Positions 16,224 through 24,958 of a DNA stretch of 64,000 bases are shown one piece after another (the stretch's first letter is position 1; every line of letters begins with the position of its first letter). The notes below the pieces were generated by a model. The model was given only the letters and a program-made list of their open reading frames with translations. It did no database searches and was not told the origin of the DNA. The stretch is from Micavibrio sp. UBA7657 (lineage in GTDB: Bacteria; Pseudomonadota; Alphaproteobacteria; Micavibrionales; Micavibrionaceae), in the NCBI GenBank assembly GCA_002483465.1, contig DLHX01000012.1, forward strand, positions 62,001 to 126,000, in the 5' to 3' direction. A program made the translations under genes and the position numbers.

Positions 16224-17119
16224 CACGTGCCTGTTTTCTTTTCAGCTTCGGATTCGGTTTTGGCGGCTTTGAAAACCGGTGGCAGCGGATAGCCTCCCAG
16301 CGACGTGCAGCGCGCATTCTGGCCGGTGAATTTTTCAGCGACGCGCTCAAGCTGCGTGTCTTTTTCACTGATGTAATCGTTGACCTCGATGAGGTGCGTA
16401 GACCTGCCGCCCACCGGTACGCCGCCCATCGTATTGATTGCGGTGAGTTCGAGATCGGCGGCTTTGAAAATTTCCTGAATTTTGGCGCGGCTGACGGCAC
16501 CGTCGACTTCCAGCGCGATGAAGCTGTGGTCTTCGCCCGAGGGCGCAAAATCGGTTTTGGAAATGATGAGAGCGCGGTCGCGTATGGCGGTTATCTGGGT
16601 TTCTTTAGAGCCGTAAGGCAGCGCGCAGACGATACGCATACGGTCTTCCTTCTGATTCACGAGGAACGGCCACCACGGGGATTGCTCTCCGTCCTGTGGC
16701 CAGGGCATGACGGCAAAATTTGAATCGTTTTCGCGAACGCTGGCCAGCGCCATAAGAGAATTGGTGGAGCGCGTAAAGGGCAACACGGTGCCGAAATAAT
16801 TCTTGGCCATGTCCCAGCAATACGCGTCATTGGGCGCGGCGCTGACCGCGACCTTCAATCCCGTCTGTAACAAGGAAACCGCGCCGACGAGTTCACGCCA
16901 GATTCCGATGATGGCGGCCTCGGGCAGCGGGCCACGATGACGCGCCAGCAGGCGTCGGATCATGACGGCTTCGCGCGCGGGCTGGACGACCGGGATGTTG
17001 TTTTTCTTTTTTTCCTCGGTGACGCCGATGATCAGATCAGCCCGCTCCATGAGCAGGTCGTGGATCTGGTTATCCAGCGCGTCGATCTTCTTGCGTATGT
17101 CGTCGAGTTTTTGTGACAT
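16223..17119 (-). CDS. Chorismate mutase with degenerate prephenate-dehydratase-like and ACT regions
   Basis: Residues 1-90 are an AroQ chorismate mutase (LDDIRKKIDALDNQIHDLL, VTEEKKKNNIPVVQPARE, IWRELVGA), which converts chorismate to prephenate. The remainder resembles the layout of a P-protein: a periplasmic-binding-like dehydratase region (about 92-205) and a C-terminal ACT domain (FIALEVDGAVSRAKIQEIF, THLIEVNDYI). The dehydratase catalytic T-R-F triad seems absent; the aligned place reads IRDRALII. So it is probably a mutase only, possibly with ACT-based amino-acid sensing. Coupled to tyrA, it would feed tyrosine synthesis. Confidence 0.85.
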   Translation of the reverse strand: MSQKLDDIRKKIDALDNQIHDLLMERADLIIGVTEEKKKNNIPVVQPAREAVMIRRLLARHRGPLPEAAIIGIWRELVGAVSLLQTGLKVAVSAAPNDAYCWDMAKNYFGTVLPFTRSTNSLMALASVRENDSNFAVMPWPQDGEQSPWWPFLVNQKEDRMRIVCALPYGSKETQITAIRDRALIISKTDFAPSGEDHSFIALEVDGAVSRAKIQEIFKAADLELTAINTMGGVPVGGRSTHLIEVNDYISEKDTQLERVAEKFTGQNARCTSLGGYPLPPVFKAAKTESEAEKKTGT

Positions 17120-17164
17120 GGGATGATGTTCTACAGGGGAATTAGCATGAAATCAAACACTTGC

Positions 17165-17911
17165 CTAAACGCCGCCGGGAACGGCGCGGGGCACGTAACC
17201 GCGGCGGCGGACGGTGACTTTTGACCCCTCGCCCGGCCCGGCCTTGGCGTAGACCTGCTTGGTGGCCTCGACCATGTGGACGCCGCTGCCGAAGGGGAAA
17301 TATTTGCGGCCGGCGGTTTCAAAAAAGCCAGCCGATTTCAGAAGCGGTGCGAATTTTATGGGGGGCATGAACAGGGCCTTGTCGGTGCGTTCATGGATGA
17401 ACTGGTTGTCGCGCAGGTAATGGATGATTTGCGACGCGCTATAGGGCGTGCCCTGCCCGAAGGGCGACCAGTCGGCGCGCGCCCAGAAGCCCGAGCGGTT
17501 CGGCACGATAACCAGCAGCCGCCCGTTCGATTTCAGCACGCGCCAGATTTCCGCGAGATTCTGCTGAAGGTGCTCGGCAAACTCAACGCTGTGAATCAGA
17601 ATGACGCGGTCGATGGATGAGGTTTCGAACGGCAGTTCGGCTTCTTCGGCCAGGCAGACGAGATTGTGATCATCGCCGGGGTGATTATACGGCCAGTGAT
17701 GCGCGCCCTGCCCGGCCGGCATCGCTGCCAGAACACGTTCGCTCTTTTCCATGAACAGACGTAAGTATGGCGTTGCGTAACCGCAGCCCAGCACGCGCAT
17801 ATTATTTGTGTCGGGCCAGAATTCACGGATGCGCTCCTGAAGCACGCGCCGGACCATGCGCCCGACCTTGGTGTTGTAGAAAGATTTGAGATCGTAGGCG
17901 GAACGGTACAT
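17165..17911 (-). CDS. Class I SAM-dependent methyltransferase
   Basis: A 248-residue methyltransferase of the Methyltransf_11 type. MRVLGCGYATPYLRLFMEKS matches motif I, then HNLVCLAEEAELPFETSSID and DRVILIHSVEFAEHLQQNLA cover motifs II-III, with WRVLKSNGRLLVIVPNRSGFWAR as the conserved following strand. The substrate is unknown. It overlaps the Nudix gene by one base at 17911, suggesting a two-gene unit. Confidence 0.82.
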   Translation of the reverse strand: MYRSAYDLKSFYNTKVGRMVRRVLQERIREFWPDTNNMRVLGCGYATPYLRLFMEKSERVLAAMPAGQGAHHWPYNHPGDDHNLVCLAEEAELPFETSSIDRVILIHSVEFAEHLQQNLAEIWRVLKSNGRLLVIVPNRSGFWARADWSPFGQGTPYSASQIIHYLRDNQFIHERTDKALFMPPIKFAPLLKSAGFFETAGRKYFPFGSGVHMVEATKQVYAKAGPGEGSKVTVRRRGYVPRAVPGGV

Positions 17912-18360
17912 CAGATCACCTCGAGCAGTGTGGCGATCAGGGGAATGTCGGCGGGCGGCATGGGATAGTCATTAAGGTCATGCACCTTCACCCATTTGAG
18001 GGCGCTGTGTTCTTTTGCGCGCGGAACGTTCTTCCATGCGCGGCAGATGAAGAGCGGCATCAGGAGATGAAAGTCATCATAAGTATGTGAGGCGAAAGCG
18101 GCAGGCAGAAAACAGGCCGGACGCGTTTCGATGCCGAGTTCTTCCTCAAGCTCACGCATCAGGGCGTATTCGGGCAGCTCGCCCTCATTCACCTTGCCGC
18201 CGGGAAATTCCCAGAGGCCTGCCATGGATTTTCCCTCGGGGCGCTGGGCGATCAGGATGCGGTTTTGAGGATCGACAAGCGCGGCGGCGGCCACCAGCAC
18301 GATTTTCAGACCGTGCGGGCTTTCGGGCCTCGGTTTTGCAAGGGCGTCGGCGCAGCTCAT
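17911..18360 (-). CDS. mutT: 8-oxo-dGTP diphosphatase (MutT, Nudix)
   Basis: MutT removes oxidised guanine nucleotides from the pool. From ATG 18360 it is 149 residues, the normal length; the reading frame stays open upstream but only as an antisense shadow of the PpiC gene, across a terminator. The Nudix box runs from GGKVNEGELPEY through ALMRELEEELGI, with every key residue present, and IAQRPEGKSMAGLWEFPG precedes it as in MutT. The C-terminal WVKVHDLNDYPMPPADIPLI also fits. Confidence 0.92.
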   Translation of the reverse strand: MSCADALAKPRPESPHGLKIVLVAAAALVDPQNRILIAQRPEGKSMAGLWEFPGGKVNEGELPEYALMRELEEELGIETRPACFLPAAFASHTYDDFHLLMPLFICRAWKNVPRAKEHSALKWVKVHDLNDYPMPPADIPLIATLLEVI

Positions 18361-18382
18361 GAAGTTGGTTTTAGCACGATAA

Positions 18383-18414
18383 AAAAAGCCGCAAAACTTA
18401 ATTTGCGGCTTTTT
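18383..18414 (-). terminator. Rho-independent terminator after the PpiC gene
   Basis: A perfect 13-bp stem (18383-18395 with 18402-18414, core GCCGCAAA/TTTGCGGC) around a 6-base loop, with T-runs on both sides. It lies 20 bp past the PpiC stop codon on the minus strand and is symmetric enough to work in both directions. It separates PpiC from the mutT-methyltransferase unit. Confidence 0.9.
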
Positions 18415-18433
18415 CGTATCTTTAATGGACGGG

Positions 18434-19456
18434 TTATTCCGTAGGCTTGCCTGCCGGAGCGGGTTCGCCTGCGGAAGGCTCGATCGCATCGCCGTTAATG
18501 TCGAAGCGCTGGATATCCGCGTCCTTGCGCCATGCCTGGATGGTTTCATCCAGAATCTGGCGGCGGACCTGCGTTTCCAGGTACGGCTTGATGTCATCAT
18601 AAGAAGCCGGGGGACGCTTGCGCTTTTCCTCGACCTTGATGACGTGGTAGCCGAAATCCGTCTTAACGGGCTTCTTGGTGAATTCACCAATGTTCAGGGC
18701 AAAAGCCGCATCGCCGAATGCCGGGACGACATCGGTTTTAGCGAAGTAGCCGAGATCGCCGCCATTCTGTGCGGTGCCATCGGTCGAGTTTGCCTTGGCG
18801 AGGTCTTCAAAGCTCGCGCCGCCCTCGATCTGCTTGATGAGGTCCCTGGCTTTGCCTTCCTCTTTCACGAGGATGTGGCGGGCTTTGACGTCCTGGATGT
18901 CCGGGAAATTCTTTACATACTCTTCATAAACGGACTTCAGACGGTCTTCGCTGATTTTTTCGCTCACCTGCTTCTCGATGTAAACACCGCGAACGATTTC
19001 AGTCTTGGCAGCAGCGAGGCGCTTTTTGACTTCTTCGTCGCTGTCCAGGTTTACGTTCTTGGTCTTCGCAGCGATGATGCGGCTGTTGATGACCTGTTCC
19101 AGCGCCAGCGGGTAAAGCTGTTCAAGCGGCATCTGGCGGGTCTGCGCAGGCAGATCCTGGATGAAGTTGAAAACATCAAGACGCGTAACCTCGCCGCCTT
19201 TCATCTTGGCGACGACAGGGTTGCCGGGCTTCAGGACCGGGGGCTTCGCATCGGGGGTATTGGGATCAGCAGCAGGCGCGGCGCTCGCGGTCTGGGCAGC
19301 GGCGGCGGCGATGGCGGAATTATCCGCTGCGGGGGCTTCTTTTCCGATTTTGCCGGAGAAGTAAGCAAGGCCACCGATGGCGGCTACGACGATAACGGCA
19401 AGAACGATAAGCGCTGTGTTGCCTGATTCACTGTGAAATTGTCTGCGATTAAACAT
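18434..19456 (-). CDS. Membrane-anchored parvulin peptidyl-prolyl isomerase
   Basis: A 340-residue PpiC/SurA-type foldase. An N-terminal anchor (ALIVLAVIVVAAIGGLAYF, about 15-33) is followed by an Ala/Pro-rich linker, a SurA-like N-domain (residues 75-185), and one rotamase domain (about 190-280: VKARHILVKEEGKARDLI, GGDLGYFAKTDVVPAFGDAA, TDFGYHVIKVEE). The C-terminal helix and Pro/Ala tail follow. It would act on exported proteins in the periplasm. It is divergent from secA, a placement seen in other Alphaproteobacteria. Confidence 0.92.
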   Translation of the reverse strand: MFNRRQFHSESGNTALIVLAVIVVAAIGGLAYFSGKIGKEAPAADNSAIAAAAAQTASAAPAADPNTPDAKPPVLKPGNPVVAKMKGGEVTRLDVFNFIQDLPAQTRQMPLEQLYPLALEQVINSRIIAAKTKNVNLDSDEEVKKRLAAAKTEIVRGVYIEKQVSEKISEDRLKSVYEEYVKNFPDIQDVKARHILVKEEGKARDLIKQIEGGASFEDLAKANSTDGTAQNGGDLGYFAKTDVVPAFGDAAFALNIGEFTKKPVKTDFGYHVIKVEEKRKRPPASYDDIKPYLETQVRRQILDETIQAWRKDADIQRFDINGDAIEPSAGEPAPAGKPTE

Positions 19457-19565
19457 GGCTTCTTGAATTCCCTATAGTTGAAAATTGGACATATCCGCTC
19501 GGGGATAATGTTTCTGGAGACTAGCGAAAGGGATACTCCTTTTCAACTGGTACTTTAATCAAAGA

Positions 19566-19594
19566 TTGACGCGGATTTCGGGGCATCCTATATC
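19566..19594 (+). promoter_or_regulatory. Likely secA promoter
   Basis: TTGACG (19566-19571) and TATATC (19589-19594) are separated by 17 bases, matching five and four of six consensus positions. Transcription would begin about 30 bp before the secA start. Confidence 0.55.
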
Positions 19595-19630
19595 AGAACC
19601 ACTGAATCGTACGGGTATTCCGGAGAATTG

Positions 19631-22375
19631 ATGTTATTGAACCTCGCCACCCAGATTTTCGGCTCTTCGAATGGCCGGAAACTGAAGTCCCTCGGTAAAC
19701 ATATTGCGCCGATCAATGCCCTTGAACCCCGCTTCGAGGCCATGAGCGATGCGGAGCTGCAGAACCAAACAAGCCTTTTCCGTCAAAGACTTGCGAATGG
19801 TGAGCCGCTCGATAATATGCTCCATGAAGCCTTTGCCGTAACACGCGAGGCCGCCAGGCGCGTCCTTGGCCAGCGCCATTATGACGTCCAGCTGATCGGC
19901 GGGCTGGTCCTGCATTATGGCGATATCGCCGAGATGAAGACCGGCGAAGGTAAAACCCTGGTTGCCACCCTGCCCGTTTACCTGAATGCCCTGACCGGCA
20001 AAGGCGTGCACGTGGTTACCGTCAACGATTACCTCGCCAAGCGCGACGCTGAATGGATGGGTCAGATCTACCGTTTTCTTGGTCTGACCACCGGATGCAT
20101 CGTCACGAACCTTTCCGACCAGGAACGCCGGGACGCCTATGCCGCCGATGTCACCTACGGCACGAACAATGAACTGGGCTTCGATTACCTCCGCGACAAT
20201 ATGAAGTACAGCCTCAAGCAGATGGTGCAGAGGCCGTTCAATTTCGCCATCGTCGACGAAGTTGACTCGATCCTTGTCGATGAGGCACGGACACCGCTGA
20301 TTATTTCCGGCCCATCGGAGCTTTCGACCGAGTTGTATGTTTCGGTCGACAAACTCATCCCTTCCCTGATAGCGGAAGATTACGAGCAGGATGAAAAACA
20401 TAAAACCGTTGTGCTGACCGAAGAGGGTCAGGAACGCGCCGAGGAATTATTGCGCGAGCACGGTCTGCTGAAAGAAGGCAGCATGTATGACATCCAGAAC
20501 ATCGCGCTGGTGCACCACGTCAACCAAGCGCTGCGCGCGCACAGGCTTTTCCACCGCGACACTGATTATATCGTGAAGGATGACCGCGTTATCCTGATCG
20601 ATGAATTCACAGGGCGCATGATGGAAGGCCGCAGATTGTCCGAAGGTCTGCACCAGGCTATCGAAGCGAAAGAAGGCGTAAAAATCCAGACCGAGAACCA
20701 AACGCTGGCCTCGATCACCTTCCAGAATTATTTCCGCCTCTATCCGAAACTAGCGGGCATGACCGGTACGGCGCAGACCGAAGCAGCGGAATTCCAGGAA
20801 ATCTATAATCTCGGCGTCGTCGAGATTCCGACCAACGTTCCCGTCGCACGTCTCGACCATGACGACAAGATTTACAAATCGCTCAAGGAAAAAGACGGCG
20901 CGATCATCGAGCTTATCCGCGACGCGCAAGACCGTCAGCAGCCGATCCTCGTCGGAACGGTTTCCATCGACAAGTCGGAAAAACTTTCGGAAGCGCTGAA
21001 GAAAGCGAAAATCAAGCACAGCGTCCTCAACGCGCGTTATCACGAGCAGGAAGCGGCGATCATCGCGCAGGCCGGACGCCCCGGCGCCGTCACCATTGCC
21101 ACCAACATGGCGGGCCGCGGAACGGACATTCAGCTCGGTGGTAACGCCGACATGCGCATCGCGCAGGAGATCGATCCGAATTTGCCTGAAGGCGAATGGA
21201 AAAATGCGGCGGACCGCATCCGCTCCGAAGTCGCGCGCGACAAGCAGATTGTCAAAGAGGCCGGAGGTCTTTACGTGATCGGCACCGAGCGCCATGAATC
21301 GCGCCGGATCGATAACCAGTTGCGTGGCCGTTCGGGCCGTCAGGGCGATGCAGGCGCAACGATGTTCTTCCTTTCCGTTGAAGACGATCTGATGCGCATT
21401 TTCGCAGGCGACAAGCTTGAGGCCCTTTTGGGGAACAAGCGCATCGGCCTGCAGGAAGGCGAAGCGCTTGAGCACCCGCTTATCTCTAAAATGCTTCAGC
21501 GCGCGCAAGCCAAGGTTGAAGGCATGCATTTTGAAGTTCGTAAGAACCTTCTGAAATTCGACAACGTGATGAACGACCAGAGAAAGGTCGTATACGAACA
21601 GCGCCGCGAAATCATGGAAGCGGATTCAATTGAAGATTTGGTGCGCGATATGCGCCACCAGACAATCGAGGATACGGTCCGCGCGACGATTCCGCACGGC
21701 ACATACGCCGAACAATGGGATATCAACACGCTGCATGCGGAATGCATGCGCCTTCTGGGGCTCGATTTGCCGGTTGCAGACTGGGCCAGGGAAGAAGGCA
21801 TCGCCGACGAGGAAATACAGGAGCGCGTCACCGAGGCGGCTGACGCGAAATTCGCGGCTAAGATCGCCAATGCAGGTCCGGACAACTGGCGCCGCGTTGA
21901 AAAAGGAATCGTGCTCCAGATTTTCGACCAGCACTGGAAAGAGCACCTGCTCAATCTCGACCATTTGAGACAAGGCATTAATTTGCGCGCATTCGGCCAG
22001 CGCGACCCGCTGAACGAATACAAGACCGAGGCGTTCGGGATGTTCGAAACGATGCTCGGCCAGATGCGCGAAGCGATTACGATGATGCTTTCGCTTGTCG
22101 AAGTGAATGTCGGTGAAGACCGTATCGGCGTGGTTATGCCGGGTTCCGCTCCGCCGCAGAAAACGCAGGAAGGACGGCAGGACCCTGCCCTGATGGGCAC
22201 GGGCGTGCGCGCCAAAGGCGAAAAACAAAAACGCGTCGAGGCTTTCCCTGAAAGAAAAAGATTTGATAAAGACGATCCGGATACCTGGGGCAAGGTTCAG
22301 CGCAATGCCGACTGCCCGTGCGGTTCAGGGAAAAAATTCAAGCATTGTCACGGGAATATAGCCCAGAAGGCTTAA
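19631..22375 (+). CDS. secA: Preprotein translocase ATPase SecA
   Basis: SecA drives proteins through SecYEG using ATP. I take the ATG at 19631, five bases after a cggag ribosome site; a TTG three bases earlier is in frame. The protein is about 914 residues, the usual size. Visible are the Q-motif region VQLIGGLVLHYGDIAEMKTG, Walker A KTGEGKTLVA, DEVDSILVDEA, TNMAGRGTDIQLGGN, and RRIDNQLRGRSGRQGD. The C-terminus has the zinc/SecB-binding motif CPCGSGKKFKHCHG. The last four bases overlap a convergent unknown gene. Confidence 0.98.
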   Translation: MLLNLATQIFGSSNGRKLKSLGKHIAPINALEPRFEAMSDAELQNQTSLFRQRLANGEPLDNMLHEAFAVTREAARRVLGQRHYDVQLIGGLVLHYGDIAEMKTGEGKTLVATLPVYLNALTGKGVHVVTVNDYLAKRDAEWMGQIYRFLGLTTGCIVTNLSDQERRDAYAADVTYGTNNELGFDYLRDNMKYSLKQMVQRPFNFAIVDEVDSILVDEARTPLIISGPSELSTELYVSVDKLIPSLIAEDYEQDEKHKTVVLTEEGQERAEELLREHGLLKEGSMYDIQNIALVHHVNQALRAHRLFHRDTDYIVKDDRVILIDEFTGRMMEGRRLSEGLHQAIEAKEGVKIQTENQTLASITFQNYFRLYPKLAGMTGTAQTEAAEFQEIYNLGVVEIPTNVPVARLDHDDKIYKSLKEKDGAIIELIRDAQDRQQPILVGTVSIDKSEKLSEALKKAKIKHSVLNARYHEQEAAIIAQAGRPGAVTIATNMAGRGTDIQLGGNADMRIAQEIDPNLPEGEWKNAADRIRSEVARDKQIVKEAGGLYVIGTERHESRRIDNQLRGRSGRQGDAGATMFFLSVEDDLMRIFAGDKLEALLGNKRIGLQEGEALEHPLISKMLQRAQAKVEGMHFEVRKNLLKFDNVMNDQRKVVYEQRREIMEADSIEDLVRDMRHQTIEDTVRATIPHGTYAEQWDINTLHAECMRLLGLDLPVADWAREEGIADEEIQERVTEAADAKFAAKIANAGPDNWRRVEKGIVLQIFDQHWKEHLLNLDHLRQGINLRAFGQRDPLNEYKTEAFGMFETMLGQMREAITMMLSLVEVNVGEDRIGVVMPGSAPPQKTQEGRQDPALMGTGVRAKGEKQKRVEAFPERKRFDKDDPDTWGKVQRNADCPCGSGKKFKHCHGNIAQKA

Positions 22376-22923
22376 AGTTTGCTGATCGGGCCGGCTGCGC
22401 TGTCGGGTTTCTGGTTTTTGAAACAGTTCTGTTTAAATTCCTCTTTGGCGAGGTAGATTTGATAAGGCTCAAATTTGCTTATGTAGAATTCCTTGAGCTC
22501 CTTTTCATGTATAAGGCTATTTCTGATCGTTTTTAAAGAGGCGACCACTTCAGGATATTGGGAATAAGAATCTATTAAGCGCTGAATAAGAACATCGCCG
22601 AAGGAATCGTCGGCTAAAGGTTGCCACCTGTTATAAGCATCGTGGATTTTTCCGTTCTGGATTGTTTTTTCATACTGGTCCTCTCCCTCGCTCTTAAACT
22701 CAAAGTGGCCGCTTGTGGGATGCTGTTTTACGTGAGGCAGCGACCTAGCCCTCGCATTGAGAAAATCGAAAGCATCCCTGATACTGGTGCTATTTACATC
22801 GATATGGGCGTGCCGCTCCAAGACTTTCTGGGCAGAATCCAGGCTGGCTACCACCTTCAGCAGGTTTGTTTCTTCATCACCTGAGGAAGAGCCTGCAAAA
22901 TGTGTTTTAACCTGATCAGTCAT
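22372..22923 (-). CDS. Hypothetical protein, 183 aa
   Basis: A soluble, mostly helical protein that I do not recognise (MTDQVKTHFAGSSSGDEETN at the start; SIRDAFDFLNARARSLPHV; SLKTIRNSLIHEKELKEFY). No signal peptide or membrane segment. The sequence is AT-richer than secA. The gene is convergent with secA, the stop codons overlapping by four bases, and about 70 bp from the divergent hydrolase gene. A short intergenic region with AT-rich sequence (22930-22990) probably holds the promoters of both. Confidence 0.6.
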   Translation of the reverse strand: MTDQVKTHFAGSSSGDEETNLLKVVASLDSAQKVLERHAHIDVNSTSIRDAFDFLNARARSLPHVKQHPTSGHFEFKSEGEDQYEKTIQNGKIHDAYNRWQPLADDSFGDVLIQRLIDSYSQYPEVVASLKTIRNSLIHEKELKEFYISKFEPYQIYLAKEEFKQNCFKNQKPDSAAGPISKL

Positions 22924-22994
22924 ATGCCACCTTTGATCTGCATTTCAGGGAATGTAGAGAGATTTTATTATTATGTCAAATTCTGCGAGGCATC

Positions 22995-23870
22995 ATGGGT
23001 TTTGTTGAAAAACACATATTTTGTAATAATTCCAAGGGTTCACACAGGCTGGTTTACAGTGACTGGGGGCCGGAAAATGCTGTGCCGGTTATATGCGTGC
23101 ACGGGCTGACGGGAAACGGTCATGATTTTGACATCCTTGCCGAAGAGCTGATCAATGACGGGCGACGGCTGATCTGCGTCGATTTGCCCGGTCGGGGACG
23201 CAGCGATTTCCTATCCGAGCCGCTGGATTATAATTACCAACTCTATTGCGATGACCTGACCACCCTGCTCGATCATCTCGGCGTTAATAAGCCGAACAGT
23301 ATCGACTGGATCGGGATTTCGCTCGGCGGTTTGCTCGGCATCCGGCTGGCGGGCATGAAGGATACGCCAATCCGCCGTATGATTTTGAATGATGTCGGCC
23401 CCATCGTGCCGAAGGCGGCGCTCGATTTCATTCATATGGTTATCTCGAAGCAATATACTTTCGACACAATTGCCGCCCTTGAAAAGCGCATGCGCGAGAC
23501 GCGCGGCCTGACCTGGGGGCCGGTGACGGATGAACAGTGGAAACTGATGGCCGAGCACAACGCCCGTGCGCTGGATGACGGATCGATCACCTATTCGTAC
23601 GACCCGAATATTGCCGTGATTTTTGGCGAGGAACCAACCGGCGAGCAGGATTTGTGGCCGGCGTGGGATGCTATAAAGTGCCCGGTCATGGTTATTCACG
23701 GTAAAAAATCGGTGGTTCTGACCAAACCGATCATCAGGGAGATGCAGACGCGCTTTACCGGCGGGCAATTGAAGCTAGTTCATTATAAGTATTGCGGTCA
23801 TGTGCCCTCGCTGATGGCGCCGCAACATATCAAGGATATCCGCACGTGGCTGGACGAGACGCAGATATAA
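22995..23870 (+). CDS. Alpha/beta-fold hydrolase
   Basis: A 291-residue hydrolase with CVHGLTGNGHDFD (oxyanion region), VDLPGRGRSDF, and the nucleophile elbow GISLGG (Ser109). The histidine is in CGHVPSL (His269). At the usual acid position (HGxxSDxL in relatives) the sequence reads HGKKSVVLT, so the expected Asp is Val240 and another acid would have to serve. Substrate unknown. Its 3' end overlaps the FAD oxidoreductase start, so the two are likely coupled. Confidence 0.85.
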   Translation: MGFVEKHIFCNNSKGSHRLVYSDWGPENAVPVICVHGLTGNGHDFDILAEELINDGRRLICVDLPGRGRSDFLSEPLDYNYQLYCDDLTTLLDHLGVNKPNSIDWIGISLGGLLGIRLAGMKDTPIRRMILNDVGPIVPKAALDFIHMVISKQYTFDTIAALEKRMRETRGLTWGPVTDEQWKLMAEHNARALDDGSITYSYDPNIAVIFGEEPTGEQDLWPAWDAIKCPVMVIHGKKSVVLTKPIIREMQTRFTGGQLKLVHYKYCGHVPSLMAPQHIKDIRTWLDETQI

Positions 23871-24958
23871 TCATCCATGGCGGCGGGATCGCGGGATTGT
23901 GGACGCTCGCGCGTCTGAAAAATCTCGGCTATGACGCGCTACTGGTTGAGCCTAATGCGATCGGCGGCGTGCAGACGATTGCCTCGCAGGGCATCATTCA
24001 TTCCGGTTTGAAATATGCCTTAAGCGGCAAGATCAACGCCCTCGCCCGCGAGATCAGCGCGATGCCGGACGTGTGGCGCGAAGCTTTGAACGGTAACGGC
24101 CCGGTCGATTTATCAAAAGCGAAACGCGCCGCCGAGACGCAGTACATGATGATCCCCAAGGGCGTGATGGGAAGCATTTTAAAAATCGGCGCGAAAAGTT
24201 TTTTTGGCACTGAAGTCGAGAAAATAAAATGGCCGCCGGAAGTTTCGGCGAGCGGGTTCGAGGGCACGTTGGTGGATATGGCGGAGCCGGTTCTGGATAT
24301 CCCTTCCGTCGTTCGCACGCTGGCCGAGCCTTACATGAATTGCATCCGGAAATCCGCCGACGGCGTGAATGCGCGGAAACATATCTACACCGCCGCTGAG
24401 GGGAATGATAAGTCCGGCATTGAGACACAGCGCAGGCCGCTGCTGATGGGTCTTTTGAAGAATGCGCCATTTCCGTTGTGGGTGCATTTGGTGGGTGCGT
24501 CGGATAAACCCGTGGCGACGATTACGACTCACGAGACGAAGGACGGCGAGCTCGCCTGGTATTTCGGCGGACAGGTGGCGGAGCGTGATAAAAATGAAAA
24601 TCCGGACGCGGTTTACGATGCGATGTTCGAAGCGCTGAAAAAATATATGCCGCTGACGGAGATCAATGACGCCGACCTGGCCGTGCTGCCGATTGACCGG
24701 ATCGAGGCTAAGCCGGGCGCCGGAATCATGCCGGATGCGCCGGTTATTTATAATAAGGACGATAAAATTTATGCATGGCCGACAAAATTGACGTTTGCGC
24801 CGATGATGGCGGATAAAATCGCCGATGAACTCAAGACGCAGGATATCAGCCCATCGCATAATCACACGGACTGGTCATTCCTGCCGGAAGTTTCGTATGC
24901 TGAGCCCCCATGGGAAAAGGCGCAATGGATAAAAGACAAATCGGACAGACGGGCGTAA
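23846..24958 (+). CDS. FAD-dependent oxidoreductase (DAO family)
   Basis: About 370 residues if translation begins at GTG 23846, which gives MAGRDADIIIHGGGIAGLW, a normal FAD-binding start (GGGIAG). The longer upstream reading is a shadow of the hydrolase gene. QTIASQGIIHSGLKYALSG resembles the SxGxIHxGxYY stretch of L-2-hydroxyglutarate/glycerol-3-phosphate-type oxidases. The end carries AWPTKLTFAPMMADKIADEL. Substrate unknown. It overlaps both neighbours (25 bp upstream, 34 bp downstream), making a tightly packed three-gene unit. Confidence 0.8.
   Translation: MAGRDADIIIHGGGIAGLWTLARLKNLGYDALLVEPNAIGGVQTIASQGIIHSGLKYALSGKINALAREISAMPDVWREALNGNGPVDLSKAKRAAETQYMMIPKGVMGSILKIGAKSFFGTEVEKIKWPPEVSASGFEGTLVDMAEPVLDIPSVVRTLAEPYMNCIRKSADGVNARKHIYTAAEGNDKSGIETQRRPLLMGLLKNAPFPLWVHLVGASDKPVATITTHETKDGELAWYFGGQVAERDKNENPDAVYDAMFEALKKYMPLTEINDADLAVLPIDRIEAKPGAGIMPDAPVIYNKDDKIYAWPTKLTFAPMMADKIADELKTQDISPSHNHTDWSFLPEVSYAEPPWEKAQWIKDKSDRRA

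Noticed and set aside
18361..18690. N-terminal extension of the mutT frame
   Set aside because: It crosses a strong terminator and the PpiC 3' end, with Ser/Arg-rich antisense wording; the ATG at 18360 gives a normal MutT.
18425..19426. Plus-strand open frame of 333 codons
   Set aside because: Exact antisense of the PpiC gene; the parvulin motifs lie on the minus strand.
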